This document shows positions 1 through 13,100 of a stretch of 64,000 nucleotides of DNA, piece after piece (positions within the stretch are counted from its first letter, which is position 1; each line of letters begins with the position of its first letter). Source of the stretch: Ciona intestinalis (Eukaryota > Chordata > Ascidiacea > Phlebobranchia > Cionidae). Below the pieces are notes generated by a model, which saw nothing but the letters and a program-made list of their open reading frames with translations, made no database searches and was not told the origin of the DNA. Where the stretch lies: NCBI RefSeq assembly GCF_000224145.3, contig NC_020168.2, positions 6,429,792-6,493,791 of the forward strand. Reading direction: 5' to 3'. The translations under genes and the position numbers were made by a program.

Positions 1-3
1 ATA

Positions 4-230
4 TAGTAGGGCAAGGAAAGATTGAACACATTTTCATTTAAATTTCTCGTCCCATTGGGTAGTAAACAAAAAACATTTAAAGAATTATAAAATCCTTACG
101 ACTCCCATCATAGATACCTTACAAGGTATCTATGCTCCCATAGACCGTTGTTAATTGTTTAAAACACAATCGGGATATTTGTATATTATGTGCTAAAATT
201 GTTCCATCTTACCTCACAGTACTCTATAAT
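4..230. mobile_element. MITE, 'AGTAGGGTGGGG' family, diverged copy
   Basis: The left end reads tagtagggcaagg and the right end cctcacagtactctata, an imperfect inverted pair. The interior has the family landmarks: a 'cccatt..gtagtaaacaaa' block, 'aaagaattataaaa', 'acgactccca' and 'gaccgttgttaat'. It is one of more than ten copies in the window and lies 3' of the TTLL stop. Confidence 0.75.
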
Positions 231-498
231 AAAGGTCACTTTACTTTAGTACAACGAACACTTCGCTTAATAAAGCTTACCCCGATTTTGATTAAGACAT
301 AAGAGATAGCGTAAGTTACGTTTGCAATGGGTATTTGATAGCGAGTAGCTAGAATTTTGTTTAAAAAATAAAAACAAATATAAATAATTGATATAAATAA
401 ACGGTGTAATTTAAGATTTCTACATAAAATATTTTAACTAAAAGCGAAAAGTGCACAGTGACGAAAAAGTTTGGCACGATAGAAATATTAAAAAATCT

Positions 499-1155
499 CT
501 ATGACAACACCCCAGATGTTTTACGTTTCCCAGCAACAGCACTAACAGCGCGCTTGGGGTTATGGAACTTCATTGGGGAGGTACCTACTGGCCATTCTAG
601 GTCAATATTCCTTGGCTGCTGGTGGTAGGGAACCTTGGGCTGTGGCTTGCCTGTTATTACAGAGCCCACGATACCATTGGTGTAAGGAAACCCGCCTTTT
701 TCGTGCCGAGGGGACAAAGGTTTAATGTTGTATCCTGATTTATGGTAAACAGGTTCGTGACGGTCAAGCCCTATTTGTGGGGTCTGGTCCCGCCCCAGTT
801 TTCGACAGTAAAATCCAGGAGTAAAAGTGATGGGTTTACTCCCGTTTCTGCTCATGGTATAATTGTTTTTAGCGCTAAGAGCGCCATACCCGGTTCTATC
901 CCCGTAATCGTTACCTCGAAATCCCGACCTGTTGCCGTGGTCGTGCCTACCACTATATGTCGTAATAGGATACGCTGAGCCTTTTCCATTATAAAGGTGA
1001 CAATGTATGACATTTCTATTCACCGCGAGCGAGCTGTTCTGAGCTCTGAATGTCGAATTTATAACAATGGGTGGTATGACGTCACCGGACCGCTGACCAA
1101 CGTCCCTCCCCAGTAAATGATGATTCTCCATGTTATGACGTACTCTCTCCAACTC
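499..1155 (-). CDS. Probable 3' terminal exon of the TTLL gene
   Basis: Open reading frame of about 218 codons. It begins in phase 0 after a good acceptor (cgccacag before 1155) and ends at a stop at 499-501. The product is basic, Gly/Arg/Asn/Pro-rich and looks disordered, like the C-terminal tails of long TTLL proteins. The frame is closed just upstream of the acceptor, so this is an exon rather than an independent gene. It is not proven to join the 1628-2278 exon, which can end on its own stop, so alternative 3' ends are possible. Confidence 0.5.
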   Translation of the reverse strand, partial: ELERVRHNMENHHLLGRDVGQRSGDVIPPIVINSTFRAQNSSLAVNRNVIHCHLYNGKGSAYPITTYSGRHDHGNRSGFRGNDYGDRTGYGALSAKNNYTMSRNGSKPITFTPGFYCRKLGRDQTPQIGLDRHEPVYHKSGYNIKPLSPRHEKGGFPYTNGIVGSVITGKPQPKVPYHQQPRNIDLEWPVGTSPMKFHNPKRAVSAVAGKRKTSGVLS

Positions 1156-4100
1156 CTGTGGCGATAAATCCGATTATAAATGTAACTTATTTATCCTCGT
1201 AGTCGTATGGCGGGCTAACGGCAGTATAGTTACAACACGGGTGTTCTGTTTTATACACCTCGTTCCCGCTGTCCAGTTACCTCATATGCAACTTTGTTGG
1301 TGAAAACATATTCGATTTTTTTGTGGCAGACAATATGTTTCTTAGTGGCTACTGGATTTTGAGCACTTGCCAATAGTGTCTTGCCCAAGGAAACATACGC
1401 TATAGAGACAGCAGCGCTGCGTGCCGAACAAAGTATGCCAAACTGGGCTTTATTACGGCAACAAAACAACTTTATTTGATTGGTACGGCATGTAAAATAA
1501 TAGAACAAAATAAATGGGACGGATTCTTGAAGTACAACTAGAAAACTTTTAATGCTTCAAAAACAAACCCGCCACCACTGAACGGCAATCGCTTCGTTCC
1601 AGATTTGGATAAACCGGGACATTTGATTCAAAATCGTTTTGCCAGCTCGCCAGGCTTTTTCCCTTTACCGCAATTCAGCAGTAACTGGTCACTCAAACGA
1701 CCTCTAACCTCATTTTTAGCAGACGGTGCTAAACTTAAATATTTATCTGGCAAGGTAGCGCTACTACTCTCCTGGCCTCTCCTGCCGAATCTATACTGTA
1801 CTGACGAGCTGTCGTTTTTTAGTTTCATGTAACTGTTGGGCGCCGATAAAGAGTGAGTTGGTAGGTGGGCTAACGCCCTTGTATCTAAAGCTGCCCTTTG
1901 CTCTGAGTTTAAACCTCCGTGCCAAGCCATTCCAAGGTCGGTTGGAAAGCTAAATGCATCGCCTATATGAGTCTGGTGTTTCTCATTTGAGTTTTTCCAC
2001 TGAAACTGTAAGTTTCGCGACTTTTCACCAAGCCTATGGTTTGTTTGTGGCCTCTGGTTCTGCCTTGAAGCAGTCACTGATTTCCTGATCTGAGATTTTA
2101 CTGTTTTTTCTTTCATTCCCTTCATGTACCATGTCTTACTATGATGGGAACCACTTCTTAAAGTTGACCCATACATTAACGAAGATCTCCTTTCATATAC
2201 ATTCCCTTTCTGGCCATGAGATGGGATAGCCATGCTGCTAATGTTACACACACCAAGGGGCATTCCCACTTGATAATGCTGAGCCTGAATAACACAGTAA
2301 CTTTAAATCTTTATAAAACTCAGTTAGCCCAAAACATTTGAACAATGTTTTTATGACGATCGTAAAACATTGTTTTTTGCGCACCCCAAAAAAGATAAAT
2401 TGTGTGTGTCTGTAACACGTTATTTACGTCATCCAGACTAGCTTAAACTGCATGAAAATCACTTTCATACTTATAGTAAACTACTCAAAATAAACTTGGT
2501 GGCAATAACATATACTTAAAATAACTAATAGTTAAACTCAGTATCTCAACCTCACCCTTACCACACACGGAGGTTAATCCAAATAAAAAAAGTGTTTAGA
2601 GGACCCCACATATGTAGAACAAAAAGTAAAATATAATATACACTTCTTACCCCACACTACTTACTTGGGGAAGAATATTCTTCGTGATCCCGGTTGTTCC
2701 TGGAGTACAATGAAGAAGACGATGTACTTGCTCCACTATTCCCAAGCTCCTGATGAGGGAGTCACGTTGGAGGAGACCACTGATCCTCTCTAACTCTTCA
2801 TCTTCACTGATATCCACAGGTTTGGAGGTATCGATGATCACTTCAACCTCTGGGCTGAACTGTCGCGTTAATGTCTGTGGATGTTAATATAATTTTAGGG
2901 ACATAACGCATATTTGATTTTAAACACCATTCAACATTATTATTCTCATGCTCATTCCCATACAGTTGAAAAAATATATTGAAATGTGTGGAAAGGCAGG
3001 CTTTTGGTTGGTTTGGTCATTTATATTCTCTTGGGTAGGAACTTGAGTGACTTATCCGTGGTTGCCAATCCAATGCCCACAGTGGAGTTACGGAACTTAC
3101 AAAACAATCCTAACTTACAAAACTCACAGCAAGTTGTCGTGTCATGGGTCGATGGCGAAACGGGACGATCCCGGAGTGATGTTTCTTCTCTCCACCTCCG
3201 GACTCTCCTGCCTCCTTCTTGAGGTCCGGTCGATACGGACGACCGCGCAACATTGCCTCTCGTTTCTCTTGCTTCACTCGGATCTCCTCTCTCTGTGCTC
3301 TGTGTTATTGGATGGGAATGGTTAGGTTAACATGGAAACGGTTAGGTTAACATGCATCATTGGATGAGTAAATACATATACGACATATGAGTGTTATTTA
3401 TTTATTCCTGCATGGCAGGGCAACGGCTGTCATTAATCATAGGTGTTATGTTTTATACACTTTGTGAGTTACAACGTTCAGCTTAAACCTGAACTCTCTG
3501 GGCTAAAGGCAGGCATGATAAACATTAGCTTCGGCAACTCAACTGTGGGCATGAGAGTGGCAACCATAGATAAGTCACTCAAGTTCCCACCTACCCATAA
3601 TAAAAGACTAAACCAAAGTAGTTTTACTTACTTGGCGGCTTCTTCTCTTGCTTTTGCAGCCGCTGTGGTTTGAAATAAGGAACAACTGTTCTCAAAATAC
3701 CCGTTGTATTTTTCATGGCCAGCAATCGGATAAATCCTCCTGAAGCCGCCCAGATGTTCATTCTCGTATTTCTCAAGTGATTCTAAATATTGCGTCTGTG
3801 TTGTCTTGATTTCTTCCAACCTGGAATAAAAAAGACACCCATGTTATAACTTGACAGTGAGCATAAGGTGCATGAATACACCATGTGTGTCTGGTATATA
3901 AAAAGACACCAATGTTATAACTTGACAGTGAGCATAAGGTGCATGAATACACCATGTGTGTCTGGTATATAAAAAGACATCCATGTTATAACTTGACAGT
4001 GAGCATAAGGTGCATGAATACACCATGTGTGTCTGGTATATAAAAAGACACCAATGTTATAACTTGACAGTGAGCATAAGGTGCATGAATACACCATGTG

Positions 4101-7100
4101 TGTCTGGTATATAAAAAGACACCCATGTTATAACTTGACAGTGAGCATGAGGTGCATGAATACACTATGTGTATTTAGTGTCTAAAAAGACACCCCTGTT
4201 ATAACTCATACAGTCAAACACCATATGTGTCTAGCGTATAAGAAGACATCAATGTTATAAACAACAGATAGTTTCAGGCATACAAATCTACTCGACAGCG
4301 AGCATAAGGTACACAATATTCACCTGGACTCTCTTGATTTGGGTTTAGCCATCAACCTCTCTTTGACTCTTCTCCGATCTTCCTCCAGACATTTTTTCCG
4401 ATCGATTGATCTCAGATCAAGTAGGTTGAGCGTGTCGTAGAGCAAACCTTCTTTCACTTCTTTGTCCAACTTTGCATCGGTGTGAAAGGAAGGGGAATGA
4501 TTTACCTGATGGGGAACATTAGAGGTGTAACGAATTTTTGTAAGTTTTGAATAAAATCTTTTTACAAAAAACGCAGTTACACTTACAGTAGTTAAACATA
4601 GGGAGTCTCATTAAGAACCTTATCCACATAGAACAGAAATGCTTAAATTACAATGTGTTGGGTATAAGTTCCACCGTACGTACAAAGTAATGGATTTAAA
4701 TTCCACTCCAAGTTTAAACTACAAAGTGTTGGTTATACCCCATATTTAAATTACAATAAATGTAAATTCCACCTCACAACTACAGGTTACAGTACATGGT
4801 ATTAAAGTCAATTCTAAGCTAAAACATTCTGTTATGTTCATATTTAATGTTAAAGAATAATGTGAACAAAGCGCAAATACACAGGGTGCTTCAATTGACA
4901 CAATGTTGGTACAGTAACACAAATAACACTCTGACGCATGAATTCATAATTTGCCGACGTCAGCACTTTATTGTTGGTTTTAGAATATGGAAGAATGAGT
5001 GTATTGTGATGTAACAATAGCCTTTCTTTATGATTGTGCGATAATAAATGAAGTTTATTCAAGAAATTTATAATCCTTGTTTAACAAGTTTAAGCATTAG
5101 TTAACCTCCTGCTTAAACACAGCTTAAATAACCTTAAAACTTAATTTAAATCTAGTGAACAACATATTGTGTTTAATAACAATAAATTATGAAACTTATA
5201 AATTAAATATACATTGGTATGATAAGTTTGGTAATTTAAACAAACACATAACTGTTAATGAATGTATGAATGTAACTTTTTTATGTTTGCGTGGCGGGTC
5301 AACGACAGTCGTTATAACAATGTGTTCTGTTTCAAAAAAATCTCGTGCTCTCTTACAAGTTACCATGTATGTTACTTTGTTGGTAATTCCTTTGCTTGTT
5401 AGTGATAATATTTAAAATATAACCCAGTCCTTACCTCAAGCAACCAAGCCTTCAGCTTCTTATCCAGCATGACATCGAACCCAAGGATTTCAAAACAAGC
5501 GCTTCCACGAAGGTGGTTGGGGAAGCAGGTTCGATAATTGTGTTTAAGTATTGGATGGGCGGATATTAAGGTCTTGATCACTACATCCTGTGGGAGAATA
5601 TTTTGGTTATTTATATCCACATGGGTGGAAGCTTGGGTGACTTAACCATGATTGCCACTTCCATGCTCATAGGTGATTTGCTGAAGCTATTGCAGTGTGT
5701 AGATAGGCAGACATAAATTTGGTTTACACCTTATGCTCTTTGTAGGGTTATAACATGAGTGTTTTGTTATACAGCAGACACACATGGTATATTCATACAC
5801 CTCATGCTCACTGTGAAGTTATAACATGGGTGTTTTCTTATACACCAGACGCACATATACACCTCATGCCTCCTGTCAAGCCACTTACTTCAATACTCGC
5901 CCACATCTTAGGGACATCGTAACCATGATCATCCAACCACTGACACACGGTGGCGAGCTTGCGCTTACTTCCCGACTCATCGTCGCGAACGAAATCTTCG
6001 CTATTTTTGTTGATGGCGTAATTGGTGAGATGCATGCATACCTCATCCTGTATGGGGGGTTGGGTGAATATATTTACATAAAACTCCAAGTTACTCTGAT
6101 GATTTTGCTGTTTTAAAATTTACTGTGTTTCTAATTTTAAGCCTGGTAACATGGTTAGTGGTTAGGATTCAGCATCGTAACCAAAGGATACCAGGTTCGG
6201 TTTGACACGGATAGAAGTGGGTGTTCTTGGGCAAGACTGGTTAATGAGTTTATGCATGGAACTTCAAGTATTAGTTTAAGCTGCTATTAAGGAGAAAATA
6301 AGTGCCCAGCATATATTTTACACAAACTTGTTTAACTCAGAACCAAAGCATCTGGTATAATTTATGGATCTTATATTAATGTTTACCAAGTTATGGTTAT
6401 TAGGTTCCTGATATTTCTTTGTTGCAAACCTTCCTAAACCCTCCTTGAACATGAATATACGTAAGGGGTCACATGAGGTCACCAGAACGTAAAGACGGAA
6501 ATCAAACTTGAATCCATCGATAGTTAAACACTGGGAATCAAATTATTAAATGTTTATTTTTGTTTTAGTTGTTTTAACGTTTATATATTTGAAAACCATA
6601 TTTGTTTTTAATACAGTTTTTCTATACAGTATGCATATCAATAGTTAAACACTGGAAATAATAAAAATATTAAAAGTTCAAATTATCTTAACTTGAAGGA
6701 AAGGGGTTTGAGGCTTGATGCTACCACCAATGTCGGCGTAATAATCCTAAGTCATTTTTTTTAAACTAAATGTAGGAAAATTAAAGTTAATACTTGATAG
6801 TACTTGTTTTTAATAAACTACAGGTTAAAACAAATAGATTTACAACAACTACTTTCCCACCTTGTTAACATACTGCTGGCATATCATATGCTCTCCTGGC
6901 TTTATATCTTTTGGATTCTTGGTTAGAAATATTCCTTTACCCTGACACCCACTCTCAGGCTTGCAGATGAAGGTTTTGTTTTTCTTGGTCCGACAATAAG
7001 CTTGGAAGTCGCTGTAACTGTTATGGTGGGTTATGTAATGTACGGCATTATACACAAGATTATGTGAGGTGTGAAGTAACTATGTCAGTGATAATATATA

Positions 7101-10100
7101 ACCGGTAATAAATTAAATATGAAGTAAATTATGCACACATAAAAAGAAATAGATATACATATATGGTTTAAGTTAGGGGGTGTCTTGGGAAACAATTTGA
7201 ATTTAAGCACCATAGTTTTAGACCTTAAAATATGAGTTTCCTGCTGTTGGATGTTTATTAATCAATAAGCTTTTCCAAACATAAGTGTTAACACATAAAA
7301 ACTCAAAGAAAAAATTTATAAAAAAAATTTGGGCAAAAAAATGTTAGTAGTTTTGTGGCAGTGACTTTGGCATAATAAGTTACTAAGTGAGGGAAAAAAC
7401 AACTCACTCAGCAGGAAGACACCAGGTTTTAGGAAAACAAGAATATTCTTTTGGAAATAATTTGTGAAGTCGGTTCATATTTCGTGCGAGAAAATCTTTC
7501 CGACAAATTTCATTCATTCCCGGAAAGTGGTTGATTTTCTATGAAATGTTAAGTTTACATGATAATGTGTAGCATTGAGGCAGTTTGGGGGGTGTTACCA
7601 CCCTTTTAAAAAAGAAAAATGGTGCTGCGGCACAGTTGTTACAGGCCCTGCCTCTAGAATGGAGGATATTGGTTCAAGACTCGGTGCTGCTACTATTGTG
7701 GGAATATATGCGCTTAGATAAGAGTATAATACACTTAACGGCAATCGTTCTACCCAGTAAATAAAACAATTAAATATCAGTGATAGCATGATTGAACAAT
7801 GAACATAATATGTAAATGACCCTTTGTGTAATTGGATGCTTGAGTAAAAGGACTAGACTCATTTTCTTGTAGTTAAATGAAGGCACAAATCTCACAATGA
7901 TAATTAAAACACCACAGATTTTTTTAGTCCAATTCATACAAGAGTCATTTACATATTATGTTCTTACTGAATTTAATATTCACCAAGATAAGTCATTTTT
8001 TGCACTTTTGATCATGTTTTTTGGGCCAATTCCTGGTTAATCCTAGGTATGGAACAAAGACCTCACCCATACAGAATTAAATCATTTTTTTACAGATTCT
8101 TACAGTTCCCAATGACACGCACACAACCACCATCAGACCTCACCTGAAACCTTTTCATTTCCATCACCCTCTCAAGCGAAACCGAATAATCTGTCCAAAA
8201 TATCGTCCATTCATCGTCCTCGCTTATTTCTTTCATACCAAACTTGCGACTCATTCTACGGACTGTGATTGGTTGAATAAATATTGATTATGACATCATT
8301 GGGTTAACTGTTTTGTAATAGGTAAAAGAATAACTGTGGCGTAAATATGAGATCTCACTGCATGCCGGTTGGTTAGGTGAAAAAGTAATGCTTATAACAT
8401 CATAAACTTACTGTGTTGATTTGCACACATATCAATACCACACTTTGCAATAATTGGTTTAAAATTTATTTTTAAACAGGAGGATATGGCATCCCTACGT
8501 ATAGCCTGTATGGAAATGTTTTTAAAACAAGCTATGGATAAAAATATAAAAAGTGGGTAAGAAATAAAACAACTTAAACAAACATATACAGGGTTTCTGA
8601 TAAAAAGGAGAATTTGCCAAACTACATCTGTTGTGTTGTATGTACATTTGTATGTGTCAAGAAAACATAAACATAAAATACATTGAGGTTAAGAAGTTGT
8701 TAATATTTAGTGACCCAAGAAGTGGCAACAATGCTTTTGTTTTACATTCTATTGTCACCATTGTGATGTGAATAAGAGTGATTGTTGTGTTCCATTTGTC
8801 ATGGATATAAAAATAGAATTACAGCGAAATAAAATATAAAATATTACATATTTAATCTTAAACATGATTATTGATTTTTAAAAACATTGTATTACAAATA
8901 TTTTGTAAATTATTAAATTATTTGTCTGTTGATTCGTATGTTAAAACCGTTAAGTGTCTATTATTAATTTAATTTGTAACCTGGTGTGACTTATATTATC
9001 TATGTTAAAACAAATGCTCAGATTTTTATTGCTCTACAAATACAGTACTTTCGTTTAAATTTAACAGATAAAAAACCGCAGCAAAGTAAAGACAGAGATA
9101 ATAAAACAAAACATGCTGTTAGTTTAGCAATAAATTTCGTGAAAGTTTGTTTTAGATTAATTTAACTTTATTGTAAATATTGACTTACCACTGTCGTATT
9201 TGCAGTTGGAAGTGCAAATGCCAATCCATCTGAAGAGTAAACATAGGAATATTATTTAATGAACAAAAGTGATTAATATAAAGAGATGGCAAATACCTTA
9301 CGGTAATATATTATGCACAATACCTATATATACATTAATTTGTATTTATTATAAAAAAAATCAGTTCTTCTGCTTTTTTTGCAGATATTGTATATTTTAA
9401 GTCTTGGGCAACAAATTTTATGTTGACTTTATTATAAATAATGACAGTTACCCTAAAGTCTCGCTGCATAGCAGATGAGATGTTTTTTCACTATAAGTTT
9501 AAGATATTGAACAATTATGTATTAAAGAATTGGCTTTCATTACTTTATGGTNNNNNNNNNNNNNNNNNNNNNNNNNNNNNNNNNNNNNNNNNNNNNNNNN
9601 NAAATATAAATGACTAAATCGACCAAAAAGTCATGCCTGCTTTTCCACATTCTGCAATAGCTTCAGTAGATCGACTGTGGGTATTGGAGTGGCAACCATG
9701 GATAATTCAAATTGAGGATATAAATGACCAAACCAACCAAAAGTCACGCCTGCTTATCCACACACTGCAATAGCTTCAGCAAATTTACTGTGGGCACAGA
9801 AGGCAAACATGGAAAAGCGACTTAAGCTCCCACCCAGGATATAAAGGACAAATGAAAAATTTTCAGCTTTAAGTGTGGTAATACCGCAAAGGCGCTAACA
9901 TCGACAAATATTAAACATTTATTGAGACAATAAATTTTAATTTATTGCCCCGTAGGGTGGCGCTCGTGCAACACAAGTCTTACGTCACCGCTCCACTCAT
10001 CTGCAACGATTCTTGCGCCTTGAGGAAAATCCCCGGCTTCAATAATAAAGAATCGAACATGTGTGTGGGACGGGATGACGTAACGAGAATGAAATGCTCT

Positions 10101-13100
10101 TGTTTTGTNNNNNNNNNNNNNNNNNNNNNNNNNNNNNNNNNNNNNNNNNNNNNNNNNNNNNNNNNNNNNNNNNNNNNNNNNNNNNNNNNNNNNNNNNNNN
10201 NNNNNNNNNNNNNNNNNNNNNNNNNNNNNNNNNNNNNNNNNNNNNNNNNNNNNNNNNNNNNNNNNNNNNNNNNNNNNNNNNNNNNNNNNNNNNNNNNNNN
10301 NNNNNNNNNNNNNNNNNNNNNNNNNNNNNNNNNNNNNNNNNNNNNNNNNNNNNNNNNNNNNNNNNNNNNNNNNNNNNNNNNNNNNNNNNNNNNNNNNNNN
10401 NNNNNNNNNNNNNNNNNNNNNNNNNNNNNNNNNNNNNNNNNNNNNNNNNNNNNNNNNNNNNNNNNNNNNNNNNNNNNNNNNNNNNNNNNNNNNNNNNNNN
10501 NNNNNNNNNNNNNNNNNNNNNNNNNNNNNNNNNNNNNNNNNNNNNNNNNNNNNNNNNNNNNNNNNNNNNNNNNNNNNNNNNNNNNNNNNNNNNNNNNNNN
10601 NNNNNNNNAGAGCAACATATAAATCTGTTTAAAATGGGTCCTAAGCATTTTAGTGACAGTTCTGCAAATATAGGTGACTCGCATGTGACAAAGGGGGGAA
10701 TTTATATTTGCCAAACCATTTTCTCGAGAGTCTTAGACCATACTCGGTATTGACAAACAATTATAGTAAGGTTTCGTAACTCTCCGTGCAAAGTCGTTAT
10801 TGCGATTTCCTATTTTGAAATCGTGGAACTGTTAGAACTTGGGCGTGGTACAAAATGTTAGCTAAACATATTCAACATCCATAAACGTCATGCCGACCTC
10901 AAATTACGAAGCAATCAACAACCCACTTGTTACAACCCTTATCGTTGCCACAATCACGACCACGACATAAGTAGGCTATACGTTGGGAGTTTTAACTTCA
11001 TATTATACGGGCAGAGCAAACATTACAGCGATCTATTTATAGAACTGTGGGGAAAGATGGACCGTTAACACGGAACTTCTATTTCCTAATCGTGTTTTTA
11101 CAATTTACAACGCTCTATACGGTTATATACATGTAATACTATTATGTTTACTACCAAACGAATAGTGATTTGGGGCCAGACATACAACATTGGCTTAAAA
11201 AGGCAACTTGACAGTGATCAGTTTACCATTATAAATAAACATTCGTTTATAATTTACACAGAAAAAGACTATGCTAGCCGGATGTGTATATCTTAATGCA
11301 GCTCAAAGCCTGTAGCTTTGTTATATAAATATCTCCTGCCATGTGTGTTGTTTATTTGTTAAATTATAATTCATACAAGCCAAAATCTTGGGCGTGTGCA
11401 CAACGAAAAACTTCCCATTAGAAACAAGTTAACGATAAAAGCAAGTGTAGATGTGCAACACTGGAGCATAACGCTCTAAAGAACACACTCAGTGGAAATA
11501 TTCCCCACTTAATTGCTAGCAGCTTGGCTTTGAGGGCAAAAAGTCACCAAGAAATCATTAGGATTCAGAAACGATGTCCATAAATCAGAAGACGAGTGAA
11601 AAATTGAAAAGACAGAAGAATAGAAACTAATTTAACCATCCCCTGTTTAAATAAGAAATGAAAAAAACTTACAATAATTGATCTGAAAGCTAAAATGTTT
11701 TGTCCAAAGCCTTAACCCTTGAATGAGAGCAACCCATACTTTCAGCTTAGTCTAATTCTCATCATGTGCGCCGCTATCATCATCCCCATAGTCTTCATTG
11801 TCATCATCGTCATCATATTCGTAATCCTCATTCATCCCATAATCGTCATCTCCGTCATCGTCGGTCAAAAAAAATGTCGGTAATATCGTTCGAAGCGGTG
11901 GAATCTTTGCTTGGTAGGCGTGTCTTGATGCAATACTCTGACACCGTCATAGGAACGACCACGCCCTCTCTCTCCGCATCCTTACGCGAGTCTTGAACTT
12001 GTTTCCTAAGGAGAAATATCAGGTTATTGATTCTATTCTATGTGGGAGAGGTCCCTCATCCTGGAACGCCATGGGTCCTTGGACTTAGGGTTGACCAATC
12101 ACCCCACCAAATGTTAAGGCCCGCCACTTCCCCGAGGGGTTAGGCGACAAGGGCTTTGATGATATTATACCGGAGATCAGATAATTGTGAAAAGAAAAAA
12201 AAATAAATGCAAAAGTATAACATGACTTATAACATGTAATAAAACACAGAAGGTAGGCAGAAAATTCTCTAGATCAAAAAAGTGCAAATACAAAAAAAGG
12301 ATGACAACACATGACTTCTATCAACACTTCACACCCACCTAATTATATCCTCGTATTCTTTATCGGAACCTTTAGAATTCTTCCACCTCCTGTACATGAC
12401 TGATGCATCCACGTTAGCAGGGGAATATGTGTTGGGTTCGTTCAATAGAGATATTACACTCAGTAAAATCGTTCTGTTAGTATAGAATATATGATTTTAA
12501 ACAATGTTCGCAATTATATCATATTTTATCACTATGTTAAAACGCTCCTGAGTCCTGACTGTACAATTTGAGATTCAAACACGTTTTGCATTTTATCGCA
12601 GAATATTTACATTTACTTGACCACTGTTTTGTTGACACAATGTTTAGAACTTTAGGTCTATACTGACAGCTAGTTTTAGGCAATTTGGGTTACATTGCAA
12701 AAGTGAACACATGAATTAATGCGGTGAATGCAATATACTTTGGCTCTTCTTGTTTATATGGACAGCAGGTTAAAGCTGTTCCTGACATATAACTGGTATT
12801 TTGAAACATAAAATCACCCTATACAAGGCAAGTAATTCTTTTGTACTATATTTAAATAAAATATAATCAAAGATTACTCTTCTTGTTGGCCGGAAAAAGT
12901 AATAGCAATGTCATTTGGTTTCATTTGTTAAGTGCCATATGTTTACTTAATATATAACAGGAATATTGCAACCATGGTTTGAATGTCACTAAGGGAACTG
13001 TTGATAAGCACCAAGTCTAAGATATGTATTCAATAAAGGTGAGGCCTTATAGTGCAACATGCCGAAGAACTTGGAAGTTAGGCCAAAGTTGGCCCATTAC

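Noticed and set aside
3773-4097. Three overlapping 60-codon minus-strand frames with the same peptide
   Set aside because: They are produced by the 71-bp tandem array shifting frame each unit; no splice or start context.
9945-10753. Long open frames in several phases
   Set aside because: They run through the 500-base N gap and are not real sequence.
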